Assembly (NCBI RefSeq): GCF_025971945.1
Contig: NZ_JAPDHW010000004.1
Location: forward strand, 186,001 to 250,000
Source: Chryseobacterium kimseyorum
GTDB taxonomy: Bacteria > Bacteroidota > Bacteroidia > Flavobacteriales > Weeksellaceae
Reading direction: 5' to 3'
Length of the DNA: 64,000 nucleotides
Of this stretch, positions 1-8,380 are shown piece after piece; within the stretch, counting starts at the first letter, position 1, and each line of letters opens with the position of its first letter. The position numbers and the translations under genes were made by a program. Below the pieces are notes generated by a model that saw only the letters and a program-made list of their open reading frames with translations, had not been told where the DNA came from and ran no database searches.

Positions 1-522
1 TTTGACATCGAGATTATTCAGAGGTTCATCCAGAAAAATCAGTTTCTTCTCAATCTCATTTTCTACCTGCGCCATTACTCTCGAAAGATGTACACGCTGT
101 TTTTCTCCACCCGATAAGGTATTGTAGTCCCTCTCTTTTAAATGATACACATCAGTTTCGTACATGTGTTTATTCATCGCTTCGAAATCTTCTTTTCTCG
201 GCTGCGAATCAAAATATGGATATCGACCCATCATGACCACATCCTTTACCTGCAGAGGAATTTCGTTAGAATTATGTTGCGAAAACTTTGCTTTATGCAT
301 AGACAGTTCGCGAACTTCCCACTCAGAAATTTCTTTGTTTTTAAAAACTATTTTCTGTTTTCCCTGCTTCACTTCATTCGCCAAAATACTCAGCAAACTC
401 GATTTTCCGGCACCATTGGGACCAACGATGGCCAAAAAGTCGCCGTAATCTAAAGTGACATCTACATCATTCAGAATAAAAAATTCTTTATGCCTGTAAT
501 CAATCTGACGTGCTTTTAACAT
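1..522 (-). CDS. hmuV: Heme ABC transporter ATP-binding protein HmuV (3' end outside window)
   Basis: This is the ATPase of an ABC importer and should power heme passage across the inner membrane through the permease encoded just upstream. The first 174 codons are present. A Walker A motif GPNGAGKSS sits at residues 34-42, the ABC signature LSGGEKQRV at about 136-144, and Walker B LIFLDEP at about 162-168. The remaining C-terminal part lies beyond base 1. Its ATG overlaps the stop codon of the permease gene by one base (TAATG), a sign of translational coupling. The heme assignment rests on the neighbours (HmuY, TonB receptor, HmuT); by sequence alone it could serve a siderophore or cobalamin importer. 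Confidence 0.9.
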   Translation of the reverse strand, partial: MLKARQIDYRHKEFFILNDVDVTLDYGDFLAIVGPNGAGKSSLLSILANEVKQGKQKIVFKNKEISEWEVRELSMHKAKFSQHNSNEIPLQVKDVVMMGRYPYFDSQPRKEDFEAMNKHMYETDVYHLKERDYNTLSGGEKQRVHLSRVMAQVENEIEKKLIFLDEPLNNLDVK

Positions 523-1562
523 TAGAGTGATTTTTTAAATTTAATTAAAATAGCGATGAAAATCGGTCCACCAATTAACGATGTTAAAATACCGATCGGC
601 AATTCTGAAGGTGCTACAATACTTCTGCTGATGGTGTCTGCAATAAGTAGTAAAATACTTCCCAAAACTGCTGACAGCGGCAGAATAAATGTATAATTTG
701 ATTTAAATAACAATCTCAGAATATACGGTACAATAAGTCCTACGAAACCAATCGTTCCGGAAAATGCCACGCAGGTTCCGACCATTAATGACGTAATCAC
801 GACAATCTGTTTTTTTAATCTTTCTACATTAATTCCCAAATGCTGAGCATCTCTTTCGCCCAACATCATAGCATTTAATGCTTTTCCTTTAGGCAGTAAT
901 ATAGCATATGAAATGGCGATAACTACTGCAAGAACGATGTTTTTCGTCCAGGTTGCGGCGGCTAAACTTCCCATATTCCAGAAGGTTAAATCTCTCAACT
1001 GCTCGTCTTTAGAAATATAAATCAGAAAACCTGTAATTGAAAAACCTATTGCGGTAATTGCAACACCGCTTAACAACATCATCACTACATTGGTTTTGCC
1101 GGCACTCGTTGATATTCTGTAGACCAGCAACATCGCCAGTAAAGCCCCGATAAACGCTGAAATACCTGTGAGTGAAAACTGAACCATCTCAGGAAGATAC
1201 TGTTTGAAATGCCCTCCTAAAACAATTGCAATCGCAGCAAGCAAAGTGGCTCCCGAAGTTAAACCTATTGCCTCACCTGTTGCTAAAGGATTTTTGAATA
1301 AACCCTGCAAACTGGTTCCTGATACGGCAAGCATGCTTCCAATGAAAATCGACATGATAATCCGTGCTGCGCGAACATCCCAGATAACATATTTATCGCT
1401 TAATGCCAAATTTGGATCACCTGTAATGAACTGGCTTAAAATAGTAAATGGTGAAACACCATTAAAGTCGTAAACCCCAATATAAAGTGCCGCAATTGCC
1501 AGAACTACCAGCAAGAGGGCACTAAAAATGAGATGAAAATATAATTTACTTTGTGCTTTCAA
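522..1562 (-). CDS. hmuU: FecCD-family heme ABC transporter permease HmuU
   Basis: This is an inner-membrane permease of the FecCD/BtuC family, 346 residues long, which is the usual size. It has about ten hydrophobic segments, with the family stretch GTSLQGLFKNPLATG near residues 83-97 and GTIGFVGLIVPYILR near 269-283, where the permease meets its ATPase. The start overlaps the end of the hmuT-like gene by 17 bases and its stop overlaps the ATPase start, so the three are read from one transcript. Heme is the likely substrate because of the operon; siderophore permeases look the same at this level. Confidence 0.92.
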   Translation of the reverse strand: MKAQSKLYFHLIFSALLLVVLAIAALYIGVYDFNGVSPFTILSQFITGDPNLALSDKYVIWDVRAARIIMSIFIGSMLAVSGTSLQGLFKNPLATGEAIGLTSGATLLAAIAIVLGGHFKQYLPEMVQFSLTGISAFIGALLAMLLVYRISTSAGKTNVVMMLLSGVAITAIGFSITGFLIYISKDEQLRDLTFWNMGSLAAATWTKNIVLAVVIAISYAILLPKGKALNAMMLGERDAQHLGINVERLKKQIVVITSLMVGTCVAFSGTIGFVGLIVPYILRLLFKSNYTFILPLSAVLGSILLLIADTISRSIVAPSELPIGILTSLIGGPIFIAILIKFKKSL

Positions 1563-2424
1563 CTAAAAGTTTGTTTAATGCAACTGCAGCCTCACCTACT
1601 CTTGGACCGAAACCGGAAATCAAACCTCCGTCCATAGCAATAATCTTTTTGTTTTTACCCGCATTGGTTTGAGAAACGCCCGGCATTTTCAGAGCTCCTT
1701 CATTTCCTCCAGAACTTTCCAGACCTGTTGAAAAGAAGAAAAGTACATCAGGATTTGCTTTTACCACCGCTTCCGGAGTTAAAGGTTTAAAATCTTCAAA
1801 ATCATTGATTGCATTTTCGCCACCTGCAAGAGCAATTAAAGCAGCCATCGGCGTATTTTTTCCTGAAACCATCATCATATTCCCTCTTGAGTAGATGAAC
1901 AGAACTTTTGGTTTTTTAGCCATAGGCTGAACCTGTTTTAGATCTGCATCTATCTTATCTGTCAGTTTTTGGTAATCTGTATTTCCGATAGCTTTTGCAA
2001 CATCGGCGATTAACTTTTTGGTTCCGTCAACGGTGAATTCCTGCTTAAATAATTCAGTTTTAATTCCTGAAGCTTTAATTTTCCCTAATAAATCTGGGTT
2101 AATGTCTTTATCAGAAGCTAAAATCAACGTTGGACTTACTGCCATAATAGGCTCGATAGTCATTGATCTTACATGACCTAAATCTTTAGCGGTAGCTTTC
2201 AAAGATTCCGGATAGGTACTGGTAACGTCTGTTGCAACGATTTCTTTTTCGTGACCTAAAGCCGCTACTATCTCTGTAATACCACCACTGATAGAAACAA
2301 TTTTATTATTGGTTTTTGGAGTTTCTGAAGAAACTTCAGTTTTATTTTCTGTAGGGCTCTTTGTTTCTTTTTTGCAAGAATATACTGCTGCAAGAACAGA
2401 AACTGCAAGGATGAATTTTTTCAT
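1546..2424 (-). CDS. hmuT: Heme-binding ABC transporter lipoprotein HmuT
   Basis: This is a periplasmic substrate-binding protein of the two-lobed BtuF/HmuT class. The signal peptide ends in a lipobox (AAVYSC, Cys16), so it should be lipid-anchored, followed by a charged low-complexity linker to about residue 40. The mature part begins with the family phrase IVSISGGITEIVAALG and includes ILASDKDINPDLLGKIKASG, both typical of the periplasmic binding fold. It lies between the HmuY lipoprotein gene (23 bases upstream) and the permease (17 bases overlap). Its role would be to hand heme from the outer-membrane receptor to HmuUV. The substrate is inferred from context. Confidence 0.88.
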   Translation of the reverse strand: MKKFILAVSVLAAVYSCKKETKSPTENKTEVSSETPKTNNKIVSISGGITEIVAALGHEKEIVATDVTSTYPESLKATAKDLGHVRSMTIEPIMAVSPTLILASDKDINPDLLGKIKASGIKTELFKQEFTVDGTKKLIADVAKAIGNTDYQKLTDKIDADLKQVQPMAKKPKVLFIYSRGNMMMVSGKNTPMAALIALAGGENAINDFEDFKPLTPEAVVKANPDVLFFFSTGLESSGGNEGALKMPGVSQTNAGKNKKIIAMDGGLISGFGPRVGEAAVALNKLLVESTK

Positions 2425-2447
2425 TTTAGCTATTATTATTTGATTTA

Positions 2448-3539
2448 TTATAATGGTTTGTATTCAAACTGAGGTCTTCCTCGTTCTCCGGCAGTGCTGG
2501 TCAATCTTGTAAATCTCAATTTAAAATAGAAGCCCTCCGCATCTTTTATAACATAAAAACGGTCACCATAAACTTCAAGACCATTGGTTCCTACAGGGTT
2601 TCTCCAATTGGCTCCAATTATCCTCTGATCGTTATGAATAAATTTCGACTGATCTACATCTGAACTTTTGAAATTTGTATACGCTTCAACCCCCGAAGAA
2701 GTAGAAGGAACAATAACCTCGTAGGCTGCCGCTCCACCAACGTTATTAATCGTTACAAAATCAGCATAAATATAACTTCCTGCTCCTACAATTGTATTGG
2801 TGAATACTGTGAAACAGATATCCCATTTCTTTTTTTCAGGCTGAATAAATAACTCTTTATTATTTTTTAAACTCACAAAATTATAATTGTACGCAGTATT
2901 TTTGCTGATACTTAATTCCTGGTGAGCAGCAGAATTTAATTCTGCATATTTTACTTTATATCCTGTTGATGTTCTTACAATCTGAACTTTCATCCAGCCT
3001 CTGCTGTCTCCACCTGTTGTTACTGAACCTGTAGGAACTGTTCCTGTGTAAATATCCTTACCCATATTCACCAGATAGACTGCATTGTCAGCTTCATTGG
3101 CTTTAATTTCTTCAATTGCAGTGTATCCTGCAGGAAAATCTCCTTTTACATCATCAATGAAAGCAACGTTTGCAGGATTAAAATCGGCAACCTGCACCTG
3201 ATTTTTCAGTGTTGCAACACTTGCTTCTGTTACTGCATCTATATTTGTAGCATTCGGAATTTTACCTGCTGCCATCATAATAGATGAATTTAAAACAACT
3301 TTAAACTCGCTTCCAGAGTACAGGGCAATATCCCAATCTGTTCTTTTGGTAACGATCTCAGTATCTGTTCCGAAATCAAACCAAACCTGATTCGGCTGTG
3401 TTGCACCTCCTACATTGGGATCAACTCTGGCTCCGTCTGACGGCGCTACTGCTACTGGATCTTCATTGTCATTAATACACGATTGAGAAATAAAAGAAGC
3501 GCCTATCAATAAGCAAAATAGTATTTTTTTCATTTTCAA
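2448..3539 (-). CDS. hmuY: HmuY-family heme-binding lipoprotein
   Basis: HmuY proteins are hemophore-like lipoproteins that capture heme and pass it to a TonB-dependent receptor. This one has a signal peptide ending in ISQSC (Cys21), so it is probably a lipoprotein. An Asp/Pro-rich linker follows, then the HmuY core starting at QPNQVWFDFGTDTEI and TDWDIALYSGSEF, with a later repeat of that pattern at KKWDICFTVFTN. At 363 residues it is longer than Porphyromonas HmuY, as many Flavobacteriia homologs are. It starts 5 bases after the receptor gene ends. The axial heme ligands cannot be assigned by eye. A relative with a T9SS tag is encoded at 6940-8220. Confidence 0.85.
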   Translation of the reverse strand: MKMKKILFCLLIGASFISQSCINDNEDPVAVAPSDGARVDPNVGGATQPNQVWFDFGTDTEIVTKRTDWDIALYSGSEFKVVLNSSIMMAAGKIPNATNIDAVTEASVATLKNQVQVADFNPANVAFIDDVKGDFPAGYTAIEEIKANEADNAVYLVNMGKDIYTGTVPTGSVTTGGDSRGWMKVQIVRTSTGYKVKYAELNSAAHQELSISKNTAYNYNFVSLKNNKELFIQPEKKKWDICFTVFTNTIVGAGSYIYADFVTINNVGGAAAYEVIVPSTSSGVEAYTNFKSSDVDQSKFIHNDQRIIGANWRNPVGTNGLEVYGDRFYVIKDAEGFYFKLRFTRLTSTAGERGRPQFEYKPL

Positions 3540-3544
3540 TTTAT

Positions 3545-5668
3545 TTAAAAATTATAATTTAATCTGGCAAAATAACTTCTGCCGTAGAAAAGATTAGAGG
3601 CAGAATCTGCTACATTATGTGAAGTTCCACCTATTGTTGTATCTCTCACAGATGATACATCAAAAATATTTTTCACTCCTATACTTACATCTAAATGATT
3701 ATTAAAGAATGGCTGAGTCACAATAAAATTCATCATGCTGAAAGCATTACGTTCGCCGATTTCATAGTAGGAAGTTGCAAGATCAGGAGAAACTAAAACA
3801 GGTATCTGTGTTTTCCCCGTGTATTTATAATATAACGATAGCGTTGTATTGATTTTCGGAAGCGTATAATTTGCTGCTAAATTTGCTTCAAGTGTGTAAA
3901 AGAAATCTGTAGGTGAAGTAATTCCAGCAGCTCTCAGTTCTCTCGAAATATAATAATAAGACGCATTTGCTGCGACACTGAAATTATTTTTCTGTGCTCT
4001 GAAATTTGCTTCAATCAAATAAGATTCAAACTTGTTGATATTGATGTATTTATATTCCAGTGGAGATTGGTTGATAAGCGAAAGTTCAATTCTGTCTTTT
4101 AGATTGAGATAAGTTCCGCTTGCTCCTAATTTCAGATTCCAGCCGGAGACAGTATTTATTTTTTTTTCTCCATTCAGTGAAACCGTCATACCTTCTTCAG
4201 GACGGAGATCCTGATTTCCCTGTATATTGTGATTACTGTCTACCATAAAAGTATACAGTTCATCAAAGTTTGGAAATCTGTTTGCGCTACCTACTACCAA
4301 TCTGATATTATCATTCTCTGTAATTTTTGCTCTTGCCGTTACAGAATAATTGTGCTGTGTATCAAACTTGTCACTTAAGGCCAAACGATATCCCGGACGA
4401 ATTGACAGCCAACTGTTTGCCGTCCATTCTGCTGAAATAAAGTTTGCGTAATTAAAGATCTTTCTCTTAACGTCGAAAACACTTTCGAAAGTTCCTGCAG
4501 CATTTCCTGCAAAACCAGAGGTATGATCAAGTTCGTATCCTAATTGGAAATCGATCTTTTCATTATCTAAAAAATTACTGAATACCCCTCTCGAATAGAT
4601 TACGTCTGCTTTATTGTAAGATTTGTATTCGTCTTTCTGTAAAGCCTGTCTGTTGGGAACATCATATTCAAAATCTCTGAATTTTCTGTCTTGGGTCTGA
4701 TATGAAAAATCTCCCGTATAATTAATTGTTCCGAGTTTTGTCTGGATATTCAGCTGATTAAGATATCTTGTTGTAAGATAATCTCTGTCTGTCGCAACAT
4801 ATGTTCTGTTACCACCTCCTAAATACAGCTCGGTGACCAGAGGATTATAAAAGTTCAGTTTTTCGTTTAGATATCCAAATTTGTAGAAGATTGAGGTCTC
4901 TTTTTTATTGTAACGTACAATTCCATCAACATTCAAAACATCTTTTGGCTGCCAATCATAACCTCTGTTTCCGTCGTTCTTTTCTGTAAAATATTTATAT
5001 CCTTCTCTAGCTCCTTTAAAACCCTGAAAATCGTTATGATTAATATTTGCACCGACGTACCAGTTTTCATTAAGATTATATCCGATATTAAGATTCTGAA
5101 CATGCCTCCCTTCTCCTTTTTTGTATAAGTCGTACTCTTCACCTACAGTTTCTTCCTGTAAAGAAGCTGATAAAGAAAGCTTTTTCTGACTGTTTTTCTT
5201 TGTAATGATATTAATAACACCTGCTACCGCATTTGAACCGTAATCAACTCCCATCGAGCCTCTTACCAGTTCTATTCTTTCAATATTATTAACATTCAGT
5301 TTGGTTAAATCAATATTATTACCCAAACCGATGTCGCCAACAACAGGGATATTATCGATCAGGATCTTGGTATATTCACCACCAAGTCCCATTAGGCTTG
5401 CTGTAGAATTTCCAGAATTACGATCCGAAACGATGAGAACATTTAAACTTTGATTAAGAACTTCTGCAACATTTGTTACAGCCATATTTTTGATTTGCTG
5501 TGCATCTATGACCTCCACTTTATAAATAGATTTGTTGATAGACTGCTGCATATATTGTCCGGTAATGACAACTTCTTCTATTTTTTTCTGATTTAAAGAA
5601 TCTTTTTCCTGTGCATTAATGATAACGAAACCTGATAATAACACAATAGAAAGCACTTTCTTCTTCAT
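3545..5668 (-). CDS. TonB-dependent outer-membrane heme receptor (HmuR-like)
   Basis: This is a 22-stranded outer-membrane receptor, 707 residues, that should import heme using TonB energy. It has an ordinary signal peptide (cut near NAQ, residue 19), a TonB-box-like stretch EEVVITGQ at 31-38, a plug domain to about 160 (GLGGEYTKILIDNIPVVGD, GSMGVDYGSNAVAGVINIIT), and a barrel ending in Phe. Near residue 465 it has NRFPNFDELY followed by GNQDLRPEEG, a match in position and form to the FRAP/NPNL box of heme receptors. It is the first gene of the heme operon and has an operator-bearing promoter at 5685-5718. Confidence 0.9.
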   Translation of the reverse strand: MKKKVLSIVLLSGFVIINAQEKDSLNQKKIEEVVITGQYMQQSINKSIYKVEVIDAQQIKNMAVTNVAEVLNQSLNVLIVSDRNSGNSTASLMGLGGEYTKILIDNIPVVGDIGLGNNIDLTKLNVNNIERIELVRGSMGVDYGSNAVAGVINIITKKNSQKKLSLSASLQEETVGEEYDLYKKGEGRHVQNLNIGYNLNENWYVGANINHNDFQGFKGAREGYKYFTEKNDGNRGYDWQPKDVLNVDGIVRYNKKETSIFYKFGYLNEKLNFYNPLVTELYLGGGNRTYVATDRDYLTTRYLNQLNIQTKLGTINYTGDFSYQTQDRKFRDFEYDVPNRQALQKDEYKSYNKADVIYSRGVFSNFLDNEKIDFQLGYELDHTSGFAGNAAGTFESVFDVKRKIFNYANFISAEWTANSWLSIRPGYRLALSDKFDTQHNYSVTARAKITENDNIRLVVGSANRFPNFDELYTFMVDSNHNIQGNQDLRPEEGMTVSLNGEKKINTVSGWNLKLGASGTYLNLKDRIELSLINQSPLEYKYININKFESYLIEANFRAQKNNFSVAANASYYYISRELRAAGITSPTDFFYTLEANLAANYTLPKINTTLSLYYKYTGKTQIPVLVSPDLATSYYEIGERNAFSMMNFIVTQPFFNNHLDVSIGVKNIFDVSSVRDTTIGGTSHNVADSASNLFYGRSYFARLNYNF

Positions 5669-5684
5669 AGATTCAAATTTTCGA

Positions 5685-5718
5685 CAAATATAGTGCTTTA
5701 TTTAGAATAATTAAAAAT
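5685..5718 (-). promoter_or_regulatory. Promoter and Fur-like operator of the heme operon
   Basis: On the minus strand a TATATTTG -7 element (5692-5685) precedes the receptor start at 5668. Just upstream, 5700-5718 is a 9-1-9 inverted repeat, ATTTAGAAT-A-ATTAAAAAT as read on the plus strand, with 7 of 9 positions pairing. The same repeat occurs in the promoters of the two plus-strand genes. Its 9-1-9 layout and gene set fit Fur; the identity of the protein is inferred. Confidence 0.7.
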
Positions 5719-5868
5719 AATTGAAATTTTGTGATATGATATTTTGCAAGACTCTTATGATAACAACAATTTTGATAATGATAAGATCTTCCGGAAAATT
5801 CAATATTTCATTTTTTACGAGCCTCTTTATTCTGTTTAATGAAAAAAATAAACAAAAATCATTGTTTT

Positions 5869-5902
5869 ATTTAGAACAGTTAAAAACAAATGTTTAATTT
5901 TG
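5869..5902 (+). promoter_or_regulatory. Promoter and Fur-like operator of the 5928 gene
   Basis: The 9-1-9 repeat ATTTAGAAC-A-GTTAAAAAC spans 5869-5887 and a TAATTTTG -7 element spans 5895-5902. The repeat occupies the place of the -33 element, so a bound repressor would block polymerase. A weaker copy, AATTAGAAT-A-ATAGAAAAA, runs from 5909 to 5927, right up to the ATG. Spacing from TTTAGA to the -7 element is identical to that of the 6940 promoter. Confidence 0.68.
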
Positions 5903-5927
5903 CATCATAATTAGAATAATAGAAAAA

Positions 5928-6740
5928 ATGAAAGCAAAACTACTTTTTGGAGCTTTAATGCTTACAGCAGTGACTGCAAATGCCCAATTGGCAACTCTTA
6001 ATCAAAATTTCAACAGTCTTACGACCTTCCCTTCCACTAGCGGATGGTCATCTGTTCTTCCACCATTGAGTAATCCGGCAATGCAACCTGCACCGATGAT
6101 GGTATTATACACAGAGGCAAGCGATGCAACGAATAAATACCTTTCTTCCTATTCTGGTGGTAACAGTAATACTCCACAGTATTTAGTGTCACCACAAATT
6201 GTTGCTCCTACCGGAAATAAAACTCTATCCTTCAAAGCTCGTAAAAATGTTGCGGGAGCTCCTGTAAGTTTACAGGTAGGTTTGGCATCCAGCCCAACAG
6301 ACATGAATACTTTTATTCCTATAGGCGGACCATCTTTTCTTGCCACCAACGTTTATCAGACCATTAATGTAGTTATACCAAACTCTACATCTGGTTATAT
6401 TGTATTCAAAACCGTAAACGCAGTTGCAGACGCACCTCACACTGCGACTGATTTTGATGATATCGTGTATGATCTTACTTCAGTTTTGGGAACCGCAGAT
6501 GTTTTCAAATCTACAGAGCAGATCAAATTTGCAGTGAATGAAGATAATTCTACATTACAGTTTGTAGGAAAAACACAACCTAAAAATATTGAAATTTACT
6601 CTGCTGCAGGACAACAAGTTGCTGCCGGCAAAGTAAACGATGGTCAATTTGATATCACTACTCTTCAGACAGGAGTTTATTATATCCTGATTGAAACTAC
6701 AGACGGTAAAGCTGTAAAATCTAAATTTATCAAGAAATAA
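5928..6740 (+). CDS. Secreted protein with choice-of-anchor-J-like domain and T9SS type A sorting domain
   Basis: I do not know the function. The 270-residue protein has a signal peptide (cut after ANAQ, residue 20), then a cleaved-adhesin / choice-of-anchor J type beta-sandwich (about 22-185: NFNSLTTFPSTSGW near the start, YLVSPQI, TLSFKARK, DFDDIVYDL). It ends in a T9SS type A sorting domain (about 195-270: IEIYSAAGQQV, GVYYILIETTDG, KSKFIKK). It should therefore cross the outer membrane by T9SS and be released or anchored at the surface. It lies divergent to the heme operon under what looks like the same operator, so a role in iron or heme acquisition is a fair guess. No catalytic motif is visible. 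Confidence 0.82.
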   Translation: MKAKLLFGALMLTAVTANAQLATLNQNFNSLTTFPSTSGWSSVLPPLSNPAMQPAPMMVLYTEASDATNKYLSSYSGGNSNTPQYLVSPQIVAPTGNKTLSFKARKNVAGAPVSLQVGLASSPTDMNTFIPIGGPSFLATNVYQTINVVIPNSTSGYIVFKTVNAVADAPHTATDFDDIVYDLTSVLGTADVFKSTEQIKFAVNEDNSTLQFVGKTQPKNIEIYSAAGQQVAAGKVNDGQFDITTLQTGVYYILIETTDGKAVKSKFIKK

Positions 6741-6763
6741 TCTTATTTCTATTAAAATATTGA

Positions 6764-6793
6764 AGCTGATTACATTGTAGTCAGCTTTTTTTT
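6764..6793 (+). terminator. Rho-independent terminator after the 5928 gene
   Basis: An 11-base inverted repeat (AGCTGATTACA / TGTAGTCAGCT, one G-T pair) is followed by a run of T from 6787. It lies 24 bases past the stop. Confidence 0.8.
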
Positions 6794-6876
6794 ATTTGAT
6801 AAAAGTCTAATATTCAAGTATTTATTCATAAAAAGCAATATAAAAATAAGCAAGACAAGATAAATATCATGTTTTT

Positions 6877-6926
6877 ATTTAGACTCATTAAAAATAATTA
6901 CTTAGTTTTGTAGAATAATTCTAAAT
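6877..6926 (+). promoter_or_regulatory. Promoter with two Fur-like operators upstream of the T9SS HmuY gene
   Basis: Two 9-1-9 repeats flank the -7 element. The upstream one is ATTTAGACT-C-ATTAAAAAT (6877-6895). The -7 element TAGTTTTG is at 6903-6910. The downstream one, TTGTAGAAT-A-ATTCTAAAT (6908-6926), is the most symmetric of the set. Operators on both sides of the start site predict tight repression. Confidence 0.7.
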
Positions 6927-6939
6927 AAGAAATTACGTT

Positions 6940-8220
6940 ATGAAAACAAAATTACTTTTTGCTTCTCTACTTACCTTCACGGTTCAACAAACCACTTTAG
7001 CACAAACTGATGCCAATGGATACACTACCGTTAATCTGAGCATGGGAGCATCTTATCAAAATAGAGTTTTCTTCGATTTTAGCGCAAACAGTATTGTGTC
7101 TCAGCCGGCTAACACTTGGGACATTGCTTTCTATAGAAATTCGGCAATGGATTTTGGAACGAGAATCAATGATGCTCAGACGATTCAGGTGTATGAGGCT
7201 TCTAATGTTCCTGCAAACTGGGGTACCATCGACATAGCGAATATTGCTTCTTGGGGTGCACCAAAATACAATCCAGATATTACAACAAGTCTGAAGAACG
7301 GTGCTTTTGAACAGGGATCAGCAACCTATGGATGGGGAGATTACAATGTGGCCAACCACCACATTCAGGGAAAAATAATTTTTGTACTTAAATATGTTTC
7401 AACCAATGAGTATATTAAATTTATGATTGAAGACTATTATGGAGGTTATACATTTAAATATTCAAAATGGAATGCTGTTACTTCAACCTGGGATGCTACT
7501 GTAACCAAAACAATTGCCAACGGGACTGATGACGCTTATTTCAACTATTTTTCTTTCACTACTGGCGAAAAAGTGGCAAATCTAGAGCCACCCAAAGCTA
7601 ATTGGGATCTAATGTTCACAAGATTTTATACAAATTTCATGAATATCATGATGTATAAGATGGCGGGAATTCTTCAAGGTCCAACAGTTTCTGTAGCACG
7701 GGTACAACCAGAAACACAGGATACATCTGCTGCTACGCTTCCTGCACCTGCAGCCTTTTTAAATAATATTGCAACGATTGGATATTCGTGGAAGCCAACT
7801 TCGGGAGCTCCTTATTCTGATGTTGCATACTATGTAAAGCAGGGTTCAGACTATTATAGAATGTACTTTATTACAAATGGCGGAGAAGCCAACGGGAATA
7901 TGTATTTTAAGTATAAAAATATTACCTCTGTTCTTGATGTAACTGAGGTTAGCAAGAAGGCAACTTTCGGTGTCTATCCGAATCCTACGACTTCAGACAA
8001 AAGAGTGACCATTTTATATGATGTAAAAGAAAAAGCGAATAACAAAGGTAATGTAGAAGTTTATGACCTTACCGGCAAAAGAGTACATCAAGCTGAATTA
8101 ACAAACCAGGCAGGATTTTACAAGCAGGAGTTAAATTTATCTCATCTTCCTACAGGAAACTATATTGTTAAAATCACTTTTGGTGGACAGACGGAAACCA
8201 AAAAACTTATTGTAAAATAA
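6940..8220 (+). CDS. HmuY-like protein with C-terminal T9SS sorting domain
   Basis: This 426-residue exported protein has a signal peptide (cut after TLAQ, near residue 22) and no lipobox. An HmuY-like domain follows (NRVFFDFSANSIV, NTWDIAFYRNSAMDFGTRI, later ANWDLMFTRFYTNF), with the same paired WD(I/L) pattern as the lipoprotein at 2448-3539. From about residue 345 it has a T9SS type A sorting domain (FGVYPNPTTSDKRV, NVEVYDLTGKRVHQAEL, LPTGNYIVKI, KKLIVK). It is likely a heme-binding protein delivered outside the cell by T9SS and working with the receptor encoded across the divergent region. Heme binding is inferred from the family; ligand residues are not visible by eye. Confidence 0.85.
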   Translation: MKTKLLFASLLTFTVQQTTLAQTDANGYTTVNLSMGASYQNRVFFDFSANSIVSQPANTWDIAFYRNSAMDFGTRINDAQTIQVYEASNVPANWGTIDIANIASWGAPKYNPDITTSLKNGAFEQGSATYGWGDYNVANHHIQGKIIFVLKYVSTNEYIKFMIEDYYGGYTFKYSKWNAVTSTWDATVTKTIANGTDDAYFNYFSFTTGEKVANLEPPKANWDLMFTRFYTNFMNIMMYKMAGILQGPTVSVARVQPETQDTSAATLPAPAAFLNNIATIGYSWKPTSGAPYSDVAYYVKQGSDYYRMYFITNGGEANGNMYFKYKNITSVLDVTEVSKKATFGVYPNPTTSDKRVTILYDVKEKANNKGNVEVYDLTGKRVHQAELTNQAGFYKQELNLSHLPTGNYIVKITFGGQTETKKLIVK

Positions 8221-8319
8221 GCAAAAGCGGATGGCAAATCAGCAGTTTAATCTGAATAGCGAATTGCTCAAATGACCACCCGCAACAAAAATTAATACTT
8301 TCTATTTTTTCTATAAAAG

Positions 8320-8351
8320 GGCAGTTTCAAGAATGATGAAACTGCCTTTTG
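8320..8351 (+). terminator. Rho-independent terminator after the T9SS HmuY gene
   Basis: A perfect 10-base stem GGCAGTTTCA / TGAAACTGCC with a 7-base loop is followed by TTTTGTTTT. An A-run on the left side suggests it also stops the converging gene at 8381. Confidence 0.85.
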
Positions 8352-8380
8352 TTTTGTATTGCCTTTAGATTTAAAAGAGA

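Noticed and set aside
5774..5782. GATAATGAT, like half of the E. coli Fur box
   Set aside because: It has no second half, it is not at a promoter, and the ATTTAGAAT repeats in this locus are a better fit to a Bacteroidetes operator.
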